A stretch of DNA of 41,304 nt, from positions 1-41,304 of the forward strand of contig JAMPDU010000011.1 of NCBI GenBank assembly GCA_023665505.1, in the 5' to 3' direction. The stretch is from Ruminococcus sp. GTDB lineage: Bacteria; Bacillota; Clostridia; Oscillospirales; Ruminococcaceae. Positions 7,278 to 15,953 of the stretch are shown here, piece after piece. Made by a program: the position numbers and the translations under genes. The stretch's first letter is position 1, and the number at the start of each line of letters is the position of its first letter. The notes beneath the pieces are model-generated. The model made no database searches. It had not been told where the DNA came from and saw nothing but the letters and a program-made list of their open reading frames with translations.

Positions 7278-7550
7278 ATGGACTTAAAGAGCAAGTACCG
7301 AGCCGCGGTGGCGAAGTACGTCAAAAAGCGGCTTTATCTCAATACATATATGAATTTAACGGACAACACCCACATCGAGGTTGAAAACTGCAAAAAAATA
7401 CTGGAGTACAACGATATTTTCGTAAAGCTGAGAACTTCCACCCTTGTGGTAAGCGTTTGGGGGGAAAATATCAGGCTTTCCGACTACAATACCGACGGTA
7501 TAATGATAGACGGCAGGTTCACTTCCGTAGAATTTGAGGAGGTAAAATGA
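7278..7550 (+). CDS. yqfC: Sporulation protein YqfC (YabP/YqfC family)
   Basis: YqfC belongs to the YabP family of small beta-rich proteins expressed in the mother cell under sigma-E. The 90-aa length, the paired-strand pattern (HIEVENCKKILEYND, then IRLSDYNTDGIMIDGRF) and the FEEV end fit the family. It overlaps the next gene by the ATGA quartet at 7547, and the YqfC-YqfD-PhoH-YbeY order is conserved in many Firmicutes, which supports the assignment strongly. GAGAGG precedes the ATG at 7278. A promoter recognised by a sporulation sigma factor is expected upstream but I could not identify one with confidence. Confidence 0.88.
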   Translation: MDLKSKYRAAVAKYVKKRLYLNTYMNLTDNTHIEVENCKKILEYNDIFVKLRTSTLVVSVWGENIRLSDYNTDGIMIDGRFTSVEFEEVK

Positions 7551-8740
7551 TGTTCAACGATATAAGAGGAATTATAAGTTTTGAGGCAATCGCCCCCGAG
7601 CCGGAGTCTTTTGTGAACAGGCTGAAAGAATGTCCCGCGGTCGTGACGAATTTAAGGTGTAAAGGCAACAGGCTTACAGGCGATGTGTACCGCTCCGACT
7701 TTGAGGACGTGCGGCGGACAGCCCTTGAGGAGAACGTCCAGATAAGCATATCCGAAAGGCGGGGGAAGATTTTCACCGTCCGCAAATACCGCCTGCGTGC
7801 GGGACTTGCCGTGGGTTTCGCGCTGGCGGTACTTCTTGTGGCGTACCTTTCAAACGTGGTCATGTCCATAAAAATTTTCGGTACGGAAAGCATTTCCGAC
7901 GAACAGGTGGAGGCTCTGCTGAATGGCTGCGGAATACGCATAGGGGCGTTCATACCGAGCATAGACCTGCGGGAGGCGGAGCGGAGGGTCGTTGCCGAAT
8001 CGGCGGAAATTTCCTGGATAGGCATACGTTCCTCGGGGTGCATAATAGAGGCGGAAATAACCGAGGCAGACAAGCCGCCCGAAACCGTCCCCACCCGCAC
8101 GCCCTGCAACGTGGTTTCCGCCCGGGACGCGGAAATAGTTTCCATAGATTACGTTTATATGGGTATGCTTGTCCCCATGCTCCACGACGGCGTACAAAAG
8201 GGGGAAATCCTCATAAGCGGCACGGTTGAGGACGGCAAAGGCGGAATTTACTACACCCACGCAATGGGGAAGATTATCGGCAGATACGACGAAAAAGTAA
8301 CATTTTTCCAGCCTTATGCCGAGGAAAATCAAGTGTACGCCGAAACCGTCACAAGGAAAACCTTAAACTTTTTCGGGCTGAAAATTCCTCTTTACGTTGG
8401 CAGGAATAATTTTGACCGGTACGAATATGACGAAAAAACGTCTTTTTTGAAAATTTTTAACATACAGCTGCCCATTGGGATTACCTGTTCCGAGTATAAG
8501 CTGTACGAAACGGAAACCGAGGAGATTTCCCCCGAAAAGGCGGCGCGGCTTTTGGAGGAGAAGATAAACCTGTGCGAGAAAAATTTTTACGAGGACGAGG
8601 ATATAAAAATCATCGGCAGGGAGGTGTTTTTTTCCGAAACGGAGGAGGGAATGTCCGCCGCCGTAAAGTATACGCTGGAGGGGGACATTGGCGTTACAAA
8701 GGAAATAATGGCTAAAGAGCCGTACATTCCGTTACGGTAA
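7547..8740 (+). CDS. yqfD: Sporulation protein YqfD
   Basis: YqfD is a single-pass membrane protein of the sigma-E regulon; its exact role in spore formation is not settled. The 397-aa product has a cytoplasmic N-terminal part (about 1-90), one transmembrane segment (LAVGFALAVLLVAYLSNVVM, about 88-107) and a long extracytoplasmic beta-rich domain. That domain contains the typical stretches IKIFGTESIS, GIRSSGCIIEAEITEA and CNVVSARDAEIVSIDYVYM, and a C-terminal domain ending in KYTLEGDIGVTKEI. It starts inside the yqfC stop (ATG 7547 or 7550). parS and a fresh promoter separate it from phoH. Confidence 0.9.
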   Translation: MMFNDIRGIISFEAIAPEPESFVNRLKECPAVVTNLRCKGNRLTGDVYRSDFEDVRRTALEENVQISISERRGKIFTVRKYRLRAGLAVGFALAVLLVAYLSNVVMSIKIFGTESISDEQVEALLNGCGIRIGAFIPSIDLREAERRVVAESAEISWIGIRSSGCIIEAEITEADKPPETVPTRTPCNVVSARDAEIVSIDYVYMGMLVPMLHDGVQKGEILISGTVEDGKGGIYYTHAMGKIIGRYDEKVTFFQPYAEENQVYAETVTRKTLNFFGLKIPLYVGRNNFDRYEYDEKTSFLKIFNIQLPIGITCSEYKLYETETEEISPEKAARLLEEKINLCEKNFYEDEDIKIIGREVFFSETEEGMSAAVKYTLEGDIGVTKEIMAKEPYIPLR

Positions 8741-8765
8741 AACATTGTTAAAACTTTAACGAAAA

Positions 8766-8781
8766 TGTTTCACGTGAAACA
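8766..8781. promoter_or_regulatory. parS site (ParB/Spo0J centromere), copy 1
   Basis: TGTTTCACGTGAAACA is an exact match to the 16-bp consensus parS palindrome bound by ParB/Spo0J; with its flanks the palindrome extends to 8763-8784. It lies in the yqfD-phoH gap. It is embedded in a 46-bp block (8755-8800) that is repeated identically at 29273-29318. In Firmicutes, parS sites cluster around oriC and load ParB and SMC for chromosome segregation, and in sporulation they help anchor the origin at the pole. Confidence 0.95.
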
Positions 8782-8880
8782 TTTGTGTTAAATTTTTAAC
8801 AAAATATTTGTTTGGAACATTAGTGCGAAAACTTGTAAAAAATTTTCCTTAAACCTCTTTTATTTTCCCGAAAAGTATGT

Positions 8881-8886
8881 TATAAT
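8881..8886 (+). promoter_or_regulatory. Probable -10 element upstream of phoH
   Basis: TATAAT at 8881-8886 lies 31 bases before the phoH start. The hexamer 17 bases upstream is poor (TTTTAT), so strength is uncertain. It would make phoH through the era cluster independent of the sporulation genes upstream. Confidence 0.45.
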
Positions 8887-8917
8887 AAAGTGGAATATAT
8901 ATTTTCAGAGGTGTAAA

Positions 8918-9871
8918 ATGGCAGAAACTGTAATTAATTTGGAAAATACCGAGCAGGCTCTTGCGCTTTTCGGAAATTACGACGAGAATATAAATCTGCT
9001 CCAAAGGCAGTATAACGTTGCGGTGCTGAACCGGGGCAGCGATATAAGAATAAGCGGCGGCGAGGCTGAGGTTGCAAAAGCCAAGTCCGCGGTGGAGGCT
9101 CTTGTGGAGCTGATAAAACGGGGCGAAAGCATAAACGAGCAAAGCATACGCTACGTCAGCTCCATGGTGGACGAGGGTATGCAGCAGCAGATTACACAGC
9201 TTGCGGACGGCGGCATTTGCGTAACTTCAAGCGGCAAGGTGGTCAAGGCGAAAACCCTCGGTCAGAAAAAATATGTGGACGCTATCGGCAAGAATACCAT
9301 TGTAATGGGCGTCGGTCCCGCGGGCACGGGCAAGACGTACTTAGCCGTTGCAATGGCTGTAAAGGCTTTCAAGGCTCACGAGGTCACAAAGATAATACTT
9401 ACGCGCCCCGCGGTTGAGGCGGGGGAAAAACTGGGTTTCCTGCCCGGGGATTTGCAGAATAAGGTTGACCCCTATCTCCGCCCGCTGTACGACGCCCTTT
9501 TCGATATGCTGGGGGCGGATACCTTTGCAAAGCACATGGAGCGGGGAAGTATCGAGGTTGCGCCACTTGCCTATATGCGGGGACGTACCCTTGACGACGC
9601 GTTCATAATCCTTGACGAGGCGCAGAACACCACCCGTGAGCAGATAAAAATGTTCCTGACCCGTTTGGGTTTCAACAGCAAAATGGTTATAACCGGGGAC
9701 ATTACCCAGATAGACCTGCCCGACAGCAGAAAGTCGGGGCTTATCGACGCTATGCACGTGCTTAAAGGCGTCGACGATATATTTATCACGCGGTTTACCG
9801 AAAAGGACGTTGTGCGGCACAAATTGGTGCAGGACATAATAAAGGCGTATGAAAAGGCGTACAAAAATTAA
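8918..9871 (+). CDS. phoH: PhoH family ATPase
   Basis: PhoH proteins (YlaK/PhoH-like, COG1702) are cytoplasmic RNA-associated ATPases of the P-loop superfamily. The 317-aa protein has an N-terminal KH-like segment (about 1-85), then the ATPase core: Walker A GPAGTGKT (about residues 132-139), LTRPAVEAGEKLGFLPGDL, Walker B FIILDEAQNT (about 228-237), the MFLTRLGFNSKMVITGDITQIDLP segment with sensor residues, and a C-terminal helix. AGAGGTG precedes the ATG. It heads phoH-ybeY-dgkA-era; conserved linkage with ybeY and era suggests a role in rRNA or ribosome metabolism. Confidence 0.93.
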   Translation: MAETVINLENTEQALALFGNYDENINLLQRQYNVAVLNRGSDIRISGGEAEVAKAKSAVEALVELIKRGESINEQSIRYVSSMVDEGMQQQITQLADGGICVTSSGKVVKAKTLGQKKYVDAIGKNTIVMGVGPAGTGKTYLAVAMAVKAFKAHEVTKIILTRPAVEAGEKLGFLPGDLQNKVDPYLRPLYDALFDMLGADTFAKHMERGSIEVAPLAYMRGRTLDDAFIILDEAQNTTREQIKMFLTRLGFNSKMVITGDITQIDLPDSRKSGLIDAMHVLKGVDDIFITRFTEKDVVRHKLVQDIIKAYEKAYKN

Positions 9872-9907
9872 GGCGAATGTACTGTTCAAATAGAAAGGTT
9901 GAAAAAA

Positions 9908-10405
9908 ATGGCAATAAAAGTAATGATAAGAAACAATCAGAAAAAAATAAAGCTCCCCGTGGGGCTGCGGCTGCTTGTGCGGAAGTGCTGCCAGGCGGTG
10001 CTGGTGACGGAAAATTTCGACAGACCCGCCGAGGTAAGCGTTTCCTTTGTGGACAACAGCGAGATACGCCGCCTGAACAGGCTTTACCGGGACAAGGACA
10101 AGCCTACCGACGTGCTGTCCTTCCCCTTGGGGGAAAACGGCGTTTACGACATTGACAAGGAGACGGGGGCGGCGTTGCTGGGAGACGTGGTTATCTCCAT
10201 AGAGACGGCGATAAAGCAGGCTAAGATGTACGACCATTCACTTGAGCGGGAGGTTGGATTTCTCACGGTGCACTCAATGCTGCATTTGCTTGGGTACGAC
10301 CACGAAACCTCCCCCCTCGAGGCGGAGAAAATGCACGAAAAGGAAGAGATGGTCCTTGAACGTCTCGGGGTAACGCGGGACAATACTTACTCGGAGAGCG
10401 TATGA
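9908..10405 (+). CDS. ybeY: Endoribonuclease YbeY (rRNA maturation)
   Basis: YbeY is a zinc-dependent endonuclease involved in 16S rRNA 3'-end maturation and 70S ribosome quality control. The 165-aa product contains the signature metal site HSMLHLLGYDHE (three His, about residues 119-129), preceded by the TDVLSFPLGE strand. I placed the start at ATG 9908, 9 bases after AAAGG; a TTG at 9899 would touch the ribosome site. The stop overlaps the dgkA ATG (ATGA at 10402), so the two are translationally coupled. Confidence 0.93.
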   Translation: MAIKVMIRNNQKKIKLPVGLRLLVRKCCQAVLVTENFDRPAEVSVSFVDNSEIRRLNRLYRDKDKPTDVLSFPLGENGVYDIDKETGAALLGDVVISIETAIKQAKMYDHSLEREVGFLTVHSMLHLLGYDHETSPLEAEKMHEKEEMVLERLGVTRDNTYSESV

Positions 10406-10863
10406 AAAAATTTTTCAAGGCTTTTGTGTATGCGGGGCGCGGGGTTGCTTACGCGGTGAGAACGCAGAGGAATTTCCGCTTTCACATAGCGGCGGCGGTG
10501 TACGTTACGGCTTTCTCGTTTTTCTATGAGCTGACAAGGGGGGAGTACGTCCTGCTTGCGCTGACGTTTTCGGCGGTGATGTCCGCCGAGCTTGTAAACA
10601 CGGCGGTTGAGGCGGCGGTGGACTTGATTTCCCCCGAAAAAAACAGGCTTGCCGCAATCGCTAAGGACGCGGCGGCGGGGGCAGTACTTGTAACGGCGTT
10701 TTTTGCGGTAATTGTGGGGGTACTGCTTTTCGGGGATATTGCCGTTATAAAAGAGATTTTTGGATATTACAGTTCTCACCCTCTTGCTTTGGTTGGACTT
10801 GTCTGTTCTTTGGGGCTTGCTTGGGGGTTTGTGTTTAAGTGGGGAAACTCTCAAAGCAAGTAA
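10402..10863 (+). CDS. dgkA: Diacylglycerol/undecaprenol kinase (DgkA family)
   Basis: In Gram-positives the DgkA fold mainly phosphorylates undecaprenol, recycling the lipid carrier for peptidoglycan and teichoic acid synthesis. The protein (153 aa) has the N-terminal amphipathic helix with AVRTQRNFRFHIAAA and three core transmembrane helices. The catalytic/metal motif is SAELVNTAVEAAVDL (about 56-70), followed by AKDAAAGAVLVTA (about 88-100). It extends past the usual 120-130 residues with an extra hydrophobic helix (HPLALVGLVCSLGLAWGFVF), so a fourth span is likely. Overlaps ybeY; era begins 28 bases later. Confidence 0.9.
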   Translation: MKKFFKAFVYAGRGVAYAVRTQRNFRFHIAAAVYVTAFSFFYELTRGEYVLLALTFSAVMSAELVNTAVEAAVDLISPEKNRLAAIAKDAAAGAVLVTAFFAVIVGVLLFGDIAVIKEIFGYYSSHPLALVGLVCSLGLAWGFVFKWGNSQSK

Positions 10864-10891
10864 TTATATGTAATTTATAGGAGAAAATAAA

Positions 10892-11806
10892 ATGAACACA
10901 AAAACAGAATTCATAACAATAGTCGGACGGGCAAACGCGGGGAAATCCTCGTTGTTGAACGTGTTGGTGGGGGAGAAGATAGCCGCCGTAAGCGGCAAGC
11001 CCCAAACCACCCGCACGCGGATAACCGGCATTGTCACCCGTGAGGAGACCCAGTACGTTTTTATGGACACCCCCGGCGTTCACAAGGCTAAGACAAAGCT
11101 GGGCGAGCATATGAATAGGGCGGTAAAGGATTCCGTGACGGACGTCGACCTTATTCTTATGGTTATGGACGTTACGAAAAAAATCGGCGAAAACGAGCAT
11201 AATATTATAAAAAGTTTCCGCAAAAACGACAATGTTATTCTTATTTTAAACAAAATCGACCTTGTTAAGAATAAGGAGGAAATTGCCCTGAAAATTGCGG
11301 AATTTATCCCGCTTTTCGACTTTAAGGCAGTAATTCCCGTAAGCGTTATCGAAAGGGACGGCATTGACATTGTTTGGGAGGAAGTGGGAAAATTTGCCGC
11401 GGAAGGTCCCCATTATTTTCCCGACGACAAGTTTACCGACCAGCCCGAGCGGGTTCTTGCGGGGGAAATCATTCGGGAGAAAATTCTCAACCTTATGAGC
11501 GAGGAAGTCCCCCACGGAATTGCCGTTACCGTTGAAAAAATGGAGGAGCGGGCAGGTAAAAGCGGAGAAGATATTCTTGACGTTTCGGCGGTGCTGTACT
11601 GCGAGAGAGAGTCCCACAAGGGAATGATTATCGGCAAGGGCGGGGCGATGTTAAAAAAAATAGGCCGGCTTGCCCGTGAGGATTTGGAAAATTTCTTTGA
11701 GATAAAGGTCAACCTACAGTGCTGGGTAAAGGTAAAAGAGGATTGGCGCAACAAAGAGGGACTTATACGCAATTTCGGTTTATCAAATAATTCCAATAAT
11801 AGTTAG
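10892..11806 (+). CDS. era: GTPase Era
   Basis: Era is an essential GTPase that binds the 3' end of 16S rRNA during 30S assembly. The 304-aa protein shows G1 GRANAGKSS (about 10-18; the more usual form is GxPNVGKS, so position 12-13 is atypical), G2 around TTRTRITG, G3 DTPG (about 58-61), G4 NKID (about 120-123), and a C-terminal KH domain with the GKGGAMLKKIG loop (about 247-257). Length is normal. The site AGGAG lies upstream. It follows dgkA without the cytidine deaminase gene often found between them, and precedes yqzL-recO. Confidence 0.95.
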   Translation: MNTKTEFITIVGRANAGKSSLLNVLVGEKIAAVSGKPQTTRTRITGIVTREETQYVFMDTPGVHKAKTKLGEHMNRAVKDSVTDVDLILMVMDVTKKIGENEHNIIKSFRKNDNVILILNKIDLVKNKEEIALKIAEFIPLFDFKAVIPVSVIERDGIDIVWEEVGKFAAEGPHYFPDDKFTDQPERVLAGEIIREKILNLMSEEVPHGIAVTVEKMEERAGKSGEDILDVSAVLYCERESHKGMIIGKGGAMLKKIGRLAREDLENFFEIKVNLQCWVKVKEDWRNKEGLIRNFGLSNNSNNS

Positions 11807-11858
11807 AGGATTACAGGGCACTATTATAGTATACTCTGAATTATATGGAGGCTTTGCT

Positions 11859-12032
11859 ATGATAGAGAGTTATACGGAAAATAAATGGAATAAGTTCGAG
11901 CTTAGCGGACGTGTGACGGATTACCTTGAGTACAAGGGAATTCCCACTAAAAATTTTTCCAACATCAAAGGAGAGCATACCAATGCTGATAACGGTGACA
12001 GGACTTGTAATAGCGGAACGCAGCTTAGGTGA
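11859..12032 (+). CDS. yqzL: YqzL-like small protein between era and recO
   Basis: TATGGAGG precedes this ATG. The 57-aa product begins with WNKFELSGRVTDYLEYKG, matching the W-x-x-F-x-x-(T/S)G-x-(I/V)-x-x-YL-x-(Y/L)K pattern of YqzL proteins, which sit between era and recO in Bacillus and Clostridia. The remainder is unlike family members. Its 3' end overlaps the start of recO by 50 bases in another frame, so either the overlap is real and couples translation, or the functional part is only the first 30 residues. Function unknown. Confidence 0.6.
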   Translation: MIESYTENKWNKFELSGRVTDYLEYKGIPTKNFSNIKGEHTNADNGDRTCNSGTQLR

Positions 12033-12786
12033 AAGCGACAAGTTTATCGACGTTCTTACCGCTGAGTACGGCGTTGTTGAGATTTGCGCGAAAGGCGCGA
12101 GAAAAATCACGGGAAAAAACAACGCCTCAACTCAGCTTTTCGCCTATGGAAAATTCTGCTTTAACAAGCGGGGAGAACGGTTCTACCTCAACAGCAGCGA
12201 GCCGATAAGGGTTTTTTACGATTTAAGGCTGGACATGAAAAAACTTGCGCTGGCTGAATATTTTATTGAAATTTCTCAGTACTGCGTTACCACGGGGCAA
12301 AGCGCGAAAGACGCAATGAGCCTGCTGCTTAACTCGCTGCACTTTCTTTCCGAGGGGACGAGAAAGTGCGAGTTCCTCAAAAGCGTGTTTGAGCTGCGCT
12401 TTTTGGCGGAAATCGGCATGATGCCCCAGCTTATAGGCTGCCGCGACTGCTACAAATACGAGGCGGAGGAAATGTTTTTTATGGTAGACCGCTGCTGCCT
12501 TTTGTGCGGCGAGCATTTCGAGGGCAGGGGCTTTGAGGAAAATTATTACCATATCCGCCTGACGAGGACGGTTCTGCACACCCTGCGGCATATATGCCTT
12601 TCGGACAAGAAAAAACTTTTTAATTTCGAGCTTGACGAACGTCAGCAAAGCCTGCTCGGCGAAATTACGGAAAAGTATATTCTTGTGCGCCTTTCAAAAA
12701 GCTTTAAGACCCTTGATTTTTACAAGAAAATATGCGAAGAGGAACAGACTTTTTTAGGAGGATCAAATGAAGATAACGATGAATAA
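11983..12786 (+). CDS. recO: DNA repair protein RecO
   Basis: RecO loads RecA on SSB-coated single-stranded DNA in the RecFOR recombination-repair pathway and anneals strands. The 267-aa protein has an N-terminal OB fold (ITVTGLVIAERSLGESDKFIDVLTAEYG, then VVEICAKGARK), a helical domain with LKSVFELRFLAEIGMMPQL (about 132-150), and a zinc finger formed by C153, C156, C172 and C175. ATG 11983 was chosen because AAAGGAGAG lies just before it and it begins at the family's usual MLxxTGxVI; the open frame runs back to 11926. The 3' end overlaps mutS2 by 20 bases. Confidence 0.92.
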   Translation: MLITVTGLVIAERSLGESDKFIDVLTAEYGVVEICAKGARKITGKNNASTQLFAYGKFCFNKRGERFYLNSSEPIRVFYDLRLDMKKLALAEYFIEISQYCVTTGQSAKDAMSLLLNSLHFLSEGTRKCEFLKSVFELRFLAEIGMMPQLIGCRDCYKYEAEEMFFMVDRCCLLCGEHFEGRGFEENYYHIRLTRTVLHTLRHICLSDKKKLFNFELDERQQSLLGEITEKYILVRLSKSFKTLDFYKKICEEEQTFLGGSNEDNDE

Positions 12787-15154
12787 ATATTACACATCTC
12801 TTGAATTACATAAAATACTGGAAATGCTTTCCGAGGAATGCTCAAACGAGCTTACAAAGGAAAACGCCCTCGCCCTCGAGCCGCTGACCGACGTTGACGG
12901 GGTAAGGCGGGAGGTAAAAAAGACCTCCGACGCCTTTGATTTGTCGGTTAAGTACGGCACGCCCGCGTTCTGCAATTTTAAGGACGTGCGGGGTTCTCTT
13001 ACACGGGCGAAGTCGGGGGCGAGCCTTACTCTGCGGGAACTTTTGGATATTGCCCAAATGCTTTATCAGGTCAGAATGTTATCGGACTGGCATATTTCCT
13101 GCGGCGACGAGGAAACCTCTATAGGCTATCTTTTCACGTCCCTGTCTCCCAACAAATATCTTGAGGATAAGATTAAGGACGCAATTATTTCCGAGGAGGA
13201 AATTTCCGATATGGCAAGCTCCGCGCTGGCGGACATACGGCGGAAAATCGCCCGGGCGGGGGTAAAAATCCGTGAAAGTCTTGACAAATTGGTGAAAAGC
13301 TCCGAGGTACAGAAGTCCTTGCAGGAAAATATTGTCACAATGCGGGACGGGCGTTACGTTCTCCCGGTCAAGGCGGAGCATAAGGGGAATATTCAGGGAC
13401 TGGTTCACGCAACCTCGTCAAGCGGCGCGACTTACTTTGTAGAGCCTATTTCCGTGGTTGAGGCAAACAACGAGATACGGGTGCTACAGGGGCAGGAGCA
13501 GGACGAGATAGAGCGCATAATCGCAGAAATGAGCGCGGACTGCGCGGCTTACGCGGAACAGATTTCAAACGATTATCTCACCTGCGCGGAGCTTAATCTG
13601 TACTTTGCCAAATCAAACCTTGCGGCGAAAATGCGGGCGAGCGTCCCCGAGATATGCGACAACGGTCAAATCGACTTGAAAAAGGCGCGCCACCCGCTTA
13701 TCGACAAAAGCAAGGTCGTCCCCGTGGATATAAGGCTTGGGTACGACTATCAAGCGCTTATCGTTACGGGTCCAAACACGGGCGGCAAGACGGTGCTGCT
13801 GAAAACAGTGGGTTTGCTGACCCTTATGACAATGTGCGGACTGCTTATTCCCGCGGGGGACGGCAGCAGAATTTCCGTGTTTGAAAATATTCTTGTGGAC
13901 ATCGGCGACAGGCAAAGCATTGAAAACAGTTTGTCCACATTTTCGTCACATATTGGCAATGTGGCGGAAATACTCGAAATCGCGAATTCAAGCTCTCTTA
14001 TTCTTTTCGACGAGCTTGGTTCTGGTACAGACCCGGTGGAGGGCGCGGCTCTTGCGGTAGCCATAATCGAGGACTTGAAAAGCAAGGGCAGCAGGCTGCT
14101 TGTCACGACCCACTATCAGGAATTAAAGCTGTACGCCATAGAGGGTGAGGGGATTGAAAACGCCTCCTGCGAGTTTGACGCGGCTACCATGCAGCCAACT
14201 TATCGGCTTATTATCGGTTCTCCCGGAAAGTCAAACGCCTTTTCCATTTCCTCAAAGCTGGGTATTCCCGACTGTATCATCAAAAGGGCGAACGAGCTTG
14301 TTTCCACGGAAAATCAGCGGTTTGAGGAAGTAATCGCCCGCCTCGAGGAAACCCGTATCGAGCTTGAAAAAAGAGAACGTGAAACCGCCGAGCTGAAACG
14401 TGAACAGGAGCAAAAACTTGCGGAGCTTGAAAGGGAGATAGACAGCCTTAACAAAAGCAGGGAGGACGAAATTTCCAAAGCGAGGGCGCAGGCTATGCGC
14501 ATCGTGGAGAGCTGCCGCGCCCAAGCGGACGCCCTTATGGACGAGCTGAACGGCATTAAAAAGCAGAAAGACAAGGACAATTTCTCCCAGCTTGCGGTAA
14601 ACGCACGGTCGAAGAGCAAGTCCGCCCTGAATAAAATGTTTGACACGGCTAACCCCGTGACTTCCGCGGAGACAAAGGAGTACGTCCCGCCCCGTCCCTT
14701 TAAGCGGGGGGACAACGTTGTTATCGTGGGCGTTAACAAAAAGGGTATTCTTGCGGGAGAGCCGGACAGTTCGGGAATGGTCTACGTTCAGTCGGGGATT
14801 ATGAAAACCAAAATAAGCGTTAAAAAGCTCCGTCTGATAGAGCCGGAAAAAGTGACGTACCAAAATAAAAAGGTTTCCACAAAGGACGTTCGGGGGAAAA
14901 TGGAGCGTTCCTCATCGCTGGAGCTTGACATTCGGGGCAGCGCGGTGGACGAGGGTATTCACGAGGTGGATATGTTCCTTGACAACGCGGTGCTTGCGGG
15001 AGCGGGTATCGTCACCATAATTCACGGCAAGGGCACGGGCACGCTGCGGCAGGGAATACACCGTCATCTTAAATCCCACCCGTCGGTAAAAAGTTTCCGC
15101 CTCGGGCGTTTCGGCGAGGGGGAGGACGGGGTTACGGTGGTGGAATTAAAATAG
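12767..15154 (+). CDS. mutS2: Endonuclease MutS2
   Basis: MutS2 binds stalled and collided ribosomes (acting in rescue as RqcU in Bacillus) and recombination intermediates; it is distinct from mismatch-repair MutS. The 795-aa protein has the clamp/lever region (about 1-300), Walker A GPNTGGKT (about 336-343), the Walker B region LILFDELGSGTDPVEGAAL (about 409-427) and TTHYQELK. A long coiled coil follows (about 510-610), then a KOW-like strand segment around FKRGDNVVIVGVNKKG, and a C-terminal Smr nuclease domain (LDIRGSAVDEGIHEVDMFLD and IHGKGTGTLRQGIH). AGGAGG lies 5 bases before ATG 12767, inside the end of recO. Confidence 0.95.
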   Translation: MKITMNKYYTSLELHKILEMLSEECSNELTKENALALEPLTDVDGVRREVKKTSDAFDLSVKYGTPAFCNFKDVRGSLTRAKSGASLTLRELLDIAQMLYQVRMLSDWHISCGDEETSIGYLFTSLSPNKYLEDKIKDAIISEEEISDMASSALADIRRKIARAGVKIRESLDKLVKSSEVQKSLQENIVTMRDGRYVLPVKAEHKGNIQGLVHATSSSGATYFVEPISVVEANNEIRVLQGQEQDEIERIIAEMSADCAAYAEQISNDYLTCAELNLYFAKSNLAAKMRASVPEICDNGQIDLKKARHPLIDKSKVVPVDIRLGYDYQALIVTGPNTGGKTVLLKTVGLLTLMTMCGLLIPAGDGSRISVFENILVDIGDRQSIENSLSTFSSHIGNVAEILEIANSSSLILFDELGSGTDPVEGAALAVAIIEDLKSKGSRLLVTTHYQELKLYAIEGEGIENASCEFDAATMQPTYRLIIGSPGKSNAFSISSKLGIPDCIIKRANELVSTENQRFEEVIARLEETRIELEKRERETAELKREQEQKLAELEREIDSLNKSREDEISKARAQAMRIVESCRAQADALMDELNGIKKQKDKDNFSQLAVNARSKSKSALNKMFDTANPVTSAETKEYVPPRPFKRGDNVVIVGVNKKGILAGEPDSSGMVYVQSGIMKTKISVKKLRLIEPEKVTYQNKKVSTKDVRGKMERSSSLELDIRGSAVDEGIHEVDMFLDNAVLAGAGIVTIIHGKGTGTLRQGIHRHLKSHPSVKSFRLGRFGEGEDGVTVVELK

Positions 15155-15158
15155 CGGC

Positions 15159-15953
15159 ATGAATGTTTTTAGAGTATTTATTTTATTTATAACCTCGGCT
15201 TTAATGCTGTCCGTTTCCGCAGGTATGTTTCGTGAGGGTGACGGCGAGGAAAATATTGTAATCGCGGAGGACAAAGTTCTTAACGTCATTTATTCCGATG
15301 TGGCGGAAATAAATTCCAAAAAGCTTGAAAATATTGCCGAGTACGGCGATAAATACTGCACGGGCTATGTTTCCGTCAAAGACGATTTGGAAGTCCACAA
15401 GGCGGTTTTGGAGGAAATACGCGTTCTGTCGGAGGCTATATGCGAGGGAGAGACGGAGGATTACGAAAAGGTGAGAAAGCTCGCCTACTGGGTGGCGGAA
15501 AACATTTATTACAACGACGCTGCCGCCCATACGAGCGTTACCGCCGAAACCATAAGCCTTGAAACCGTGCTTGAAACCCGTACGGCTACCTGCGCGGGGT
15601 ACTCGAATTTGTTTTCGGCGCTGTGCGGCATGCAGGATATATACTGTATCAACATGCGGGGCGGAACCCACGTTATTATGGATACGGACGAGTACCTTTT
15701 AAACGTCCCCATGAACCATGAGTGGAACGCGGTTAGGTTTGGCGGCGAGTGGGTTTTTGTTGACGTGACCTGGCTTTCCAACAACATATACGACGAGGAG
15801 GGTTATCACAAGGCGGACAGTTTCGACGACGTATACTTCGGCATGAGCCTTGAAAGAACGAGCTATGAGCACCGCGTTGACCTTGTTGACTACAGGGATT
15901 TCAAGTCCTCGGTGAACGCGTTTGATGAAAAAACGGGAAGGTGGTTAAAATGA
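15159..15953 (+). CDS. Exported transglutaminase-like protein
   Basis: The protein (264 aa) starts with a signal peptide or anchor (VFRVFILFITSALMLSVSAG). It then carries a transglutaminase-like core: the nucleophile in TATCAGYSNLFSALC (about residues 146-160), the His in MNHEWNAVRF (about 188) and the Asp in WVFVDVTW (about 203). All three members of the Cys-His-Asp triad are present, so it may be a protease or protein cross-linker acting outside the membrane. Substrate unknown. It begins 5 bases after mutS2 with only a weak ribosome site, suggesting coupling, and its stop overlaps the next start (ATGA at 15950). Confidence 0.8.
   Translation: MNVFRVFILFITSALMLSVSAGMFREGDGEENIVIAEDKVLNVIYSDVAEINSKKLENIAEYGDKYCTGYVSVKDDLEVHKAVLEEIRVLSEAICEGETEDYEKVRKLAYWVAENIYYNDAAAHTSVTAETISLETVLETRTATCAGYSNLFSALCGMQDIYCINMRGGTHVIMDTDEYLLNVPMNHEWNAVRFGGEWVFVDVTWLSNNIYDEEGYHKADSFDDVYFGMSLERTSYEHRVDLVDYRDFKSSVNAFDEKTGRWLK

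Noticed and set aside
9341..10237. 298-aa open frame on the - strand
   Set aside because: It lies antisense over phoH and ybeY, both certain genes. High GC at third positions leaves long open antisense frames here.
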